Positions 56,601 to 64,000 of a DNA stretch of 64,000 nucleotides are shown here, in pieces (positions within the stretch are counted from its first letter, which is position 1; the number at the start of each line of letters is the position of its first letter). Below the pieces are notes generated by a model. That model ran no database searches. It saw nothing but the letters and a program-made list of their open reading frames with translations, and had not been told where the DNA came from. The position numbers were made by a program, and so were the translations under genes. Source of the DNA: Clytia hemisphaerica. Taxonomy: Eukaryota; Cnidaria; Hydrozoa; Leptothecata; Clytiidae. The stretch spans positions 227,368 to 291,367 of the forward strand of contig CACVBU010001038.1 of NCBI GenBank assembly GCA_902728285.1, given 5' to 3'.

Positions 56601-58084
56601 GTCAAGGTAAACGAATCCTCATTCATAAAAAGCTTAAAGGGAAAATAAGAAACATGAAATTAGATGATATATGGTGAGTGTACTGAAATTTCCTCAAAAA
56701 TAGTTCACCAAAAGTTTCTTTCAATCTTTGATAATAATCTCCCAAATAGTGCCGGGTAAGTATCAACAAGAACACAGGTTAAACATAAAAGATTAATAAA
56801 ACCAAGTCTCATAAAAGTACACAAAGAAAAAAATAATTGTACTTACTGTCGAAGTACCATAACACAGGATCTTTAAGCATTCTTGTTGGGAGTAGAGTAT
56901 AATGAATGACGACTGTCGAATAAATTTAGTTACAGTGGAATTTCGTTGCCAATTCAACCACCAACAATAATTTTCAATATTCAATCATTGTTCTACTATT
57001 ATCATTTAAATCATTGTTCATTATTCACCTCATTATTATCGGGGACAAACTGTTTGGGTCGAAAAATGAATCAATCTCCTGAATGTCTAAGACAGGAGAC
57101 AGATAGTAATTTTACTGTCAGCAAATTCACTGATTGGTATATGTATATATCTTGTTTAATCCGAAAGTCAAAAGTAAATGCGTATACTGGTATAAGTATT
57201 TTGACTGGACTTCCATTTTGACTGCAGCAGGAGAGAACTTGAATTTAAAAAACTCCCAGAAACTTCTCCATTCGATTTCCTGCATGTTGACCAATTGGGC
57301 AAAATTCTACAAGCGGAATTATCTGATATTCCGATGGCGTATTGGCGGCCGCCCACGCTAAAGCTCTGAAGGAGTGGGCCAATATATGCCCGACCTTCAG
57401 AGCAAAGCGTGTCGTAGCACATTTCCACATCTGGTACCAGATTACAAGCGGAATAGAATCTACTGTCGAAAGCTGAGTAAAATGCCCGCGGCGCCTGCTA
57501 TTTAATAAAGAAAAAGTTTTTAGGCTAGCAACTGCCGTCCCGGAAAAAAAACCGAACATTTACGGAAGAGACTAATTACGGGTAGACTTGCGCGACAAAA
57601 CAAAACAAAACAAAACGCGCAAGAATTCGAGATTCCAGTCCAATATCTATGCGTGAAACTATAAGTGCCTCCTCGTCGCTGCGCTCCTGCGGGGGCAAAA
57701 ACAGATTTGAAGTTGTTAGAATTTACAACAAAAAACAAAAAACAATCAAGCATTTTTTGCCCCGCAGGGGCTTTTGTTGCTTCACGTAGCGGACTTGCTC
57801 GCCAGAAAAATATTCATGTTCAGAATTCAGATTCATGTTTCTTCTTATCTGATATTCCGATGGCGGATTGGCGGCCGCCCACGCTAAAGCTCTAAAGGGA
57901 GCGGGCAAATTTCCCATCGGAGAGGAATGATAGTCGGCCTCAACCTCGTTCCCTGCGCATTATCAGCTTTTTGATGCTTACTGATAGCGCTAGATAATAC
58001 CCTGGCATTGGCTGATTTTCGAACGCGTTAGATTACGTAATTCAAAAACAAAACGTCAGATTTCATTCGTTCCTGGGTTTGAAA

Positions 58085-58087
<3 letters not shown>

Positions 58088-58125
<38 letters not shown>
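58088..58125 (+). repeat. Poly(T) tract, about 36 bases
   Basis: An uninterrupted T run inside the MITE, flanked by the repeated word CATTCGTTC on both sides. It could be a retroposed poly(A) tail on the minus strand or slippage growth; its exact length is unreliable in any assembly. Confidence 0.8.
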
Positions 58126-58372
58126 CATTCGTTCTTCTTTTTTGAAGTCGTTGCATAAATAAACCAATCATTTTTCTTCAAATATAGATAAATCACAAAT
58201 TTATTTGGATATACATATAATAGAAATCATTTAAGAAACTGAAACCCTGCAAAGACCAGTGTGAAAAACTCAAAAAAATGTCCAACAATCGTATTGAAAA
58301 ATACGTGTCTAATATTGCATTGCAGTGTAACTTTGTAACGTCAGATTTTTTTATGACGTATTGTTTTGAGAA

Positions 58373-58395
58373 GTTCCCCCTCTGAGAGGGGGAAC
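58373..58395. repeat. Perfect 10-bp stem hairpin
   Basis: GTTCCCCCTC, loop TGA, GAGGGGGAAC. It lies inside the right half of the MITE at 57939-58476. Confidence 0.85.
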
Positions 58396-58806
58396 TCGCA
58401 TCAGCCAACACCAGGGTATTCTCTGGCGTCAATCAGTAACGTAAATAAAGCCTGGGATACACGGGGACGAGGTTGAGTCGGCCTTTGATGTGCCGCATCC
58501 TCAGTCGGGTTCAACAGCCCTTGTGCGTAAAGTCATAAATATTTTGGTTGGACCCGACAATCCCCTAAAACGAGGGCTGGGTTACCAGACCTCCCGCTGC
58601 AAAATTCTTGACGCGGTTTCGCAAAATTCCGTAATGTAAACCTTCCAGATGTTGAAAATTTTCCCGACCTTCAGAGCTTTAGCGTGTCGGATGAAAATTT
58701 CACCATCTGGGTGCCAGATAATGTTTCTTCCGATTCTGAGCGGGCCGCCGCGGTTAAAAAATGTTCGCACGCACCTAATATTATATCTCTTGTGTTGCTA
58801 CTTGGT

Positions 58807-59530
58807 ACTTTATAAGAATCAAATCAATATCTCTTGATTGAAGGCAGTATGCCTTTCGGTATTTAGTTCTTATAAAGTAAACAAAGGATGGAGAAAAAGA
58901 GGATCATATTTATTTTTATTATAAGCATCTACTTTATAAGGATCAAATCAACAAGTCTTGATTGAAGGCAATATATCTTTCGGTAATTAGTTATTAGAAA
59001 GTAAACAAAGGATGGCGAAAAAGATGAGCATATTTATTTTTATTATAAGCATCTACTTTATAAGAATCAAATCAATAACTCTTGATTGAAGGCAATATGC
59101 CTTTCGGTAATTAGTTCTTACAAAGTAAACAAAGGATGGCGAGAAAGATGAGCATATTTATTTTTACTATAAGCATCTACTTTATAAGAATCAAATCAAT
59201 ATCTCTTGATTGAAGGCAATATGCCTTTCGGTAATTAGTTCTTACAAAGAGAGTTATAATGGGGGATTCTGAGACACGCGAACGCGAACGCACATACAAT
59301 TCCTTACAGAAAGTGAGTAAAAGGGTGAAATTATCCTAAAAAATAGCGATAAAATTTTTAGGATAATTTCACCCTTTTACTCACTTTCTGTAAGGAATTG
59401 TATGTGCGTTAGCGTTCGCGTGTCTCAGAATCCCCCATTATAACTCTCTTACAAAGTAAACAAAGGATGGCGAAAAAGATGAGCATATTTATTTTTATTA
59501 TAAGCATCTACTTTGTAAGAATCAAATCAA
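58807..59530 (+). repeat. 124-bp tandem array, five units
   Basis: Units start ACTTTATAAGAATCAAATCA at 58807, 58931, 59055, 59179 and (after an insertion) 59510. The period is exactly 124 throughout once the 207-base insertion is subtracted. Each unit contains an inverted pair, ACTTTATAAGAA and TTCTTACAAAGT, around GGCAATATGCCTTTCGGTAA. Two diverged units occur at 32836 and 32962. Confidence 0.92.
59250..59447. mobile_element. Foldback element with 9-bp duplication (MULE-like)
   Basis: 198 bases that are almost entirely one hairpin: AGAGTTATAATGGGGGATTC at the left, its inverse at the right, arms of about 90 bases meeting near 59345. It is flanked by CTTACAAAG on both sides (59241-59249 and 59448-59456). 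Nine-base duplications with long arms are typical of Mutator-like elements. It interrupts one unit of the 124-bp array. Confidence 0.92.
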
Positions 59531-59770
59531 TTTCAGAATTTTTGGCGTTTCCACTGTGATAACATGTGAGCGATAACTTCTCTTTTTGAGATGTGAGCGA
59601 CCGTCTATCGCATGTTATCTCAAAAGTAAAGTTGAAACCAAGCTTTCTTCCTCCGACTTAAATTTTATCAATAAAACGAATTTAAAATCTACACATGCGT
59701 TATTTTACTTACTTGGGGATATTTCCAAAGGAAGCTCTGCGGGGCATTCTTAGCGACAGCTACTTGCTAG
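59531..59770 (+). mobile_element. Right flank of the 124-bp array, CTAG end
   Basis: Follows the array and ends GGGGCATTCTTAGCGACAGC then TACTTGCTAG followed by T, the same end as the copy at 33298. An internal hairpin pairs GATAACATGTGAGCGAT (59559) with ATCGCATGTTATC (about 59607). Shared ends argue that array and flank are one mobile unit, possibly Helitron-like. Confidence 0.45.
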
Positions 59771-60023
59771 TTTAGATAATGGAAGTAACGATAACAGCTC
59801 TTCAAGCTCTTTCCCAACCCTGAACGCTGAAGTTGATTTTGTTATTTTTAGTATTTTTAGACTTTTTTTTTTATCCCTTTATCACTGCCACGTAACTAAT
59901 TTTATGAAGCCTGAATTTTGACCATTAATTAGAACCTAATATTTACAATACATCATTTATATGAAACCAGACTATCAAGGCATAATCATTTGTGAAAAGT
60001 AACTTTTGAATAGTACAAACAAC

Positions 60024-60480
60024 GTTCGAAAATTATGTTATTTCCAATACAACCCCTACAAAAAATTTCAAATGTAAACCGTTCGAAAATTATATTATAT
60101 CCAATACAACTCCTACAGAAGATTCCAAACATAAAATCGGAAATTTTTGTTATTTTCAGTACAGGATCTGTAGAAGAAACAATTTATGTTACTTTCATTA
60201 CAGCATCTGCAGAAAAAAAACTAAATTAACTGTTATTTTCAATACAGCATCTGAAGAAAAAATAAGAAATAGCGTTATTTTCAATACATCCAAAAAACTG
60301 TAGAAAACTAACGAAAAACTATTGACATAAAACATTATCTCTAATAAAAACGTATACAAAACTCTAATTATAATATTGTTTTCGATACAAAATTTATAGA
60401 AAATAACCAATAAAAGCCTAAGATTATTTCCATAAAAACTTTGGTGAAAAACACAATATACATTCCAATACAGAAAATAT
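60024..60480 (+). repeat. Degenerate tandem repeat, unit about 55 bp
   Basis: Repeats of the form TTATTTCCAATACAACCCCT, ACAGAAGATT.., with the core TATTTTCAATACAGCATCTG recurring at least six times with drift. AT-rich, non-coding. Confidence 0.65.
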
Positions 60481-60497
60481 GGGAAACCTCAAAATAA

Positions 60498-60710
60498 AAA
60501 ACTGTCAATCTCAGCAACTAGCGAACTGTCAATCTCAGCAACTAGCGAACTGTCAATCAAAAATATAACTGTCAATCAAAAATAAAACTGGCGAACTATC
60601 AATCAAAGATATACGTTCATTGCGTCAACAATAGCCATCAATCAAAAATAGAACTGGCGAACTATCCAATAAAAGATACGTCCATTGCGTCAACATTAGC
60701 CAATTAAAAA
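60498..60710 (+). repeat. Complex tandem repeat with CTGTCAATC units
   Basis: AACTGTCAATCTCAGCAACTAGCG is duplicated at 60502/60530. CAATCAAAAATA.AACTGGCGAACTATC and CGTTCATTGCGTCAACA then recur twice each. Non-coding higher-order repeat. Confidence 0.7.
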
Positions 60711-61770
60711 ACGGGGATTACAAAAACATTACATCAGTAAATCCAAAACACAAGGCCATACAAACAAATGTCTCATTGTTTTTTTAAATTGGTTAAAATT
60801 AAAAATGGTTAAACTGAATAACAACAAATCGATACTACATGGCCCGCTGATCTACGAGGAGTTATTGAATTAAACTTCACCTGAGTAGATCTGAGTCAAC
60901 TGATTACCTCCGAAAGCTCTTCGGAAAACCACAAAACCACAAACACAACAGAGAAAACCAAAAATTTATAAAATAAAACAACAACAATAATTCCTTAAGT
61001 GAAAACTATATCAACATAAATCTCAAAAATCCTTAGGAATTTTTACCTAAAAACAAGATAAAGCATCATCTGTTGGAAAAAACTAAAAACCTTCCGATTT
61101 ATTTTTTGCAAATTTTTATATAGAAAAATTTAAATTTGTTTTTAAATTCAACCCTATCTACAAGAGAAAATGCTTGTAGACTCTATCACATAAGTAAGTC
61201 TGCAAACCTATAATAAAATCCAACCTAAATTCATCGGTTAGTACTCTAAATATTTTTTTATTTTTCATTTTTTTCTAATTTTCAAAACATTTTTTTGTAA
61301 TGAGAGGCTTGAAGTAACAAAACAATGGACCATAAAAAACAGTCAAAATCTAAAGCTATAAACTAAAATGTCTAAGATAAAAGATATACTCGAACCAACT
61401 GGATCCTAAAAAGATCCAAGAACCAAGAATTCAGCCTAAAATGGTAGGTTTTGTACGAGATAAAAATGTAAATGTAAGAAATGGAAATCTGAGAAAATGA
61501 AAAACTTTTAGCTTTTAATAAATGTTTTAATGGGTTTCGGCCGCTGAAGCTTAACTTTGTCAATCAAGCTGGGTTTCGACCGCTGACGGAAAAAAATTTC
61601 ACCCCCGACCCGGAAATGATTCCAACTTTTCCAAATAAAACTAAGTATTTTCTGAACGTTTAAAAAAAGATTTTTTGATTATTTGAGACGATTTTTCACT
61701 TTCAACAATATTTGTTTTGAAAAAGAACGAAAAAGTTATAAAAAAAATATTTAAAAATTCTAATTTCCCG
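60711..61770. other. Intergenic, no gene seen
   Basis: AT-rich sequence. The word GGGTTTCGGCCGCTGA/GGGTTTCGACCGCTGA is repeated at about 61531 and 61570, suggesting a truncated tandem or two element ends. Nothing else recognised. Confidence 0.45.
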
Positions 61771-61775
61771 ATCGC

Positions 61776-61825
61776 CATACCCAGGATTCGAACCTACAAT
61801 CTTCCGATCAGGAGACAAAAATTCG
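61776..61825 (-). tRNA. tRNA 3'-half-like sequence
   Basis: On the minus strand, GTCTCCTGATCGGAAGATTG leads to a perfect B-box GGTTCGAATCC and then GGGTATGGCG. This resembles the anticodon-to-T-arm half of a tRNA, but no A-box or 5' acceptor strand is present at the right distance. A pseudogene fragment or SINE part. Confidence 0.3.
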
Positions 61826-62083
61826 CGAAAATTCAAATTCCGCCTTCAAAAACGAGTTTTTAACACAGGAAAAAATTATCATTTCCCAAGGTTTGGGAAT
61901 CTTACATTTCCGAATCCACAAAATGATGCATTTCCCAAACCAATCCCTAGTTTGGGATCCTGCAAAGCTTCCCTTCCCTTATAAGGCAAAAGGGCAAAAT
62001 TAGTCTTATTTTAAATGGTTATTTTCTGCAAACAACATAAAAAATAAAAACTTTATAAGAACAATGAAAAAAGAGTGTACTAC

Positions 62084-62411
62084 CTTAAGGGCTCTGACCA
62101 AAGTCAAAAATCAATGTTTTATTTTAATGTCTAGATTTCGGATTTAGTTCCTTATTAGACACATCGCTTGAACCAAAAAAAATTTAATTTTTTTCACCGA
62201 GAATAAGGTCTTAAAAGTTGAAATACTCTTCTTCGAGCAATCTCTTCTTCGTCAATATTTTTTTCGCTGCGATTTTTACATTTTAGATACAGAAATAATT
62301 GACCTAACAGAAAATGTATAACATGATACACTTTAATGGCCTATATACGGCACAAATTAACATTTAGTGTATACCAAATTACAAAAAATCACTATGGTCA
62401 GAGCCCTTAAG
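62084..62411. mobile_element. MITE with CTTAAGGGCTCTGACCA ends
   Basis: CTTAAGGGCTCTGACCA (62084-62100) and its exact inverse (62395-62411) bound 328 AT-rich bases with no frame. Confidence 0.8.
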
Positions 62412-62591
62412 AGAAGAAATTTTAGCGGGAATTTAACTTTTGGAAGAGCAAGAAAAACAAAGATCTATTGCTGAAAAAATAGTCAAAATGTCTAGATAAA
62501 GATATTTTATCATCGTTTACTGTATAAATTGAAGACCCAGTGACCCATTGTATAATATAAACTTTTACAAACTTTTACAAGCTACAATATT

Positions 62592-63337
62592 TTACAAAGC
62601 AGAGACTAAATTTTTAACCTGTTCATATATGTTAATTCCGAAATTTCCGTCATTCGCAAGGACATCTATGCCTGATAATGCATCAATCAAATGATTGGGT
62701 AGCTGTACTTGTATTTCTGGTACTTCAACGTTGTCATTATTATCATTTAAATTAATACGCGGCTCATTTTCGATCCCATAAATCAATGGATTAGGTATCT
62801 CCTGATCCTGGTCTTGGTCGATGTTATACAACTCGGATGTAACGGAAGACTGTGAACCATAAAGCTCAATACAACGACTGACAAATAGCTGCACGGGGCT
62901 TAGGTTGTTTGCGGTACGCATTGGGTGATAGTTTAATTGACCAACTAATTCATCACAAGATCTGTTAATGCGATCAATAAAAACAAAATGTAGAGAAAAT
63001 AGATCCACTTCGTTCAGCGGATCAAGTATACCGATATTTTCCATGTAATAAAATACATTGCTGAACTGTTGAACTACAAACCTTCTCACATCCCTCCAGA
63101 GTCTCTCTATTCTTTGGTTGTGGACGGAGGCACCTGTTATAAAGCTTCCTCTGTTTAAACCTCGTACTTGAAGCATGTAATCTGCAACTAATACATTTTC
63201 ACCACCATAATCCGACCTGACACGAGATGGGATGCCCCAATTAGTAACCGCACGCAAAAAATATTCGAACACAGTGGTACTTTTATTGTTTCCAGAACAA
63301 CGCAAGAAAACACAACATCTTGAATAACCGTCTATAC
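62592..63337 (-). CDS. DDE integrase core domain protein, partial (last exon)
   Basis: Minus-strand exon from an acceptor (TATCGCAG at 63338-63345, then a phase-1 frame) to the TAA at 62592. It begins GIDGYSR, giving the first catalytic Asp, then RSDYGGEN gives the second Asp and [10 protein letters not shown] the Glu. The second Asp and Glu are 34 residues apart, a DD34E arrangement of the retroviral-integrase fold. About 100 acidic, Asn-rich residues follow. The matching N-terminal region (HHC zinc finger or helical domain) was not found in 63346-64000 and probably lies beyond the window. The family is the integrase-core proteins common in cnidarians and fish, seen as intron-containing genes and as repeats, so this may be a mobile element or a domesticated gene. 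Intact catalytic triad. Confidence 0.8.
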
Positions 63338-63345
63338 CTGCGATA

Positions 63346-64000
63346 AAAAGAAAACATGTTTATTAGCAAGTTTAAGAACTGATTGACATATGACGAGCTT
63401 GAAGACTCTATTTATCAAGCAAAAAATGTAACGTTTCACACTCTAATTTCAGAGTCTGAGTTGCGTAAAGAAAACGAATTTTCGATGGTTTATTAGCATG
63501 TTTAAGAACTGGATGACACAAGACGAGCTTGAATTGAATGAAGATGAACCTGTTTTTTGAAAGTAAAATGATATTTCTTCAGAAAGTGAAAAAAGAAACA
63601 AGCACCATGCTGAATGGACCTACCTGATGATGAGAAAAGTCAGATAAAAATGGGAAAGAAGACAGAAAAATGGTAAATAATCAAAACATCAGCAGATCAC
63701 TAGATCAATTAGATGAGTAGATCGATAGCCCGTAAATTTTTAGGTAATTTTTGGCCAAAAATTTGCCAAGCCAATCCCGAGAAAAACCTGTAATGGTAAA
63801 AGGCAATTTCCTCAAATACAAAAATTCGTTTTAACGGCTTTCTGCAAAAAAATCTGACAAAAATACAAAAATACAGATAACCAATATGTCCCCAATTTTT
63901 TTTTGAAAATCGAGCTCCATCACATTTTAAGCATTGCCATTTTGCACCATTGTGCAAAAAAATCATGAATATCTGTTATAACTTGAGTAAATGAATGAAA
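63346..64000. other. No gene recognised
   Basis: Probably an intron of the integrase-like gene. The words TTTATTAGCA.GTTTAAGAACTG and GACGAGCTTGAA occur twice (63357-63400 and 63488-63535), a local duplication. The open frame near the end has no supporting features. Confidence 0.4.

Larger units (their letters stand above)
57939..58476. mobile_element. MITE with CTCAACCTCGTTCCC ends
   Basis: CTCAACCTCGTTCCCTG at the left pairs with the inverse of GGGGACGAGGTTGAG at the right. Inner blocks TAATACCCTGGCATTGGCTGA and TCAGCCAACACCAGGGTATT also pair. Flanks share TCGGC (57934-57938 and 58477-58481). It carries a long poly(T) run and a small perfect hairpin. Confidence 0.75.
57325..58755. repeat. 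Dispersed GC-rich module, three copies
   Basis: A module with GGCGGCCGCCCACGCTAAAG followed by CTCTGAAGG occurs at about 57335-57375 (+), 57855-57900 (+) and inverted at about 58670-58755 (as CCTTCAGAGCTTTAGCGTG and GGGCCGCC). TCTGATATTCCGATGGCG precedes the first two. These may be ends of one repeat family cut up by the MITE at 57939-58476. Confidence 0.55.

Noticed and set aside
57134-57917. Cluster of overlapping frames on both strands
   Set aside because: They read across repeated GC-rich modules and inverted blocks; no domain and no consistent frame among the copies.

Overview
The window is AT-rich, intron-rich animal DNA with GT-AG splicing, crowded with short inverted-repeat transposons. 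It looks like an invertebrate, possibly of cnidarian or similar early-branching grade, but nothing in the window fixes the species. Gene models below were built by hand, joining open exons at GT/AG sites and checking that every phase closes.

Layout. 1-2650 is intergenic with three inverted-repeat elements. 2738-23187 (+) is a complete lysine demethylase 5 gene (KDM5): 22 exons, 5901 coding bases, about 1966 residues, order JmjN-ARID-PHD1-JmjC-C5HC2-PLU1-PHD2-PHD3. Its 7-kb intron 2 is filled with transposons and a ~178-bp tandem repeat. 24111-25470 is a large palindrome-rich element. 26157-32320 (+) holds a small secreted cysteine-rich protein gene with phase-0 cassette exons. Three exons share one cysteine spacing, one cassette has an in-frame stop, and a non-LTR retrotransposon sits before the last cassette. 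32738-35460 is a block of nested DNA transposons. 35895-43973 (+) is a complete Bicaudal-D gene (6 coding exons, about 745 residues). Its first intron carries a piggyBac-like element, a long-TIR element and a Penelope-like retroelement fragment. 44-48.5 kb is a field of MITEs, several nested. 48563-49803 (-) is a two-exon TOMM6 gene (68 residues) that no single long open frame reveals. 50-62.5 kb shows no cellular gene I can recognise: MITEs, minisatellites, a 124-bp tandem array split by a foldback element, a degenerate tRNA-like sequence and poly(T). 62592-63337 (-) is an exon of a DDE integrase-like gene, probably continuing beyond the window.

The three conserved genes (chromatin demethylase, dynein cargo adaptor, mitochondrial import subunit) have no evident functional link; this is ordinary eukaryotic neighbourhood. 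The least familiar gene is the cysteine-rich cassette gene. The least familiar non-genic features are the 24.1-25.5 kb element of tandem CACACG-type palindromes and the many nested insertions whose target-site duplications can be read directly, which give a relative insertion order.
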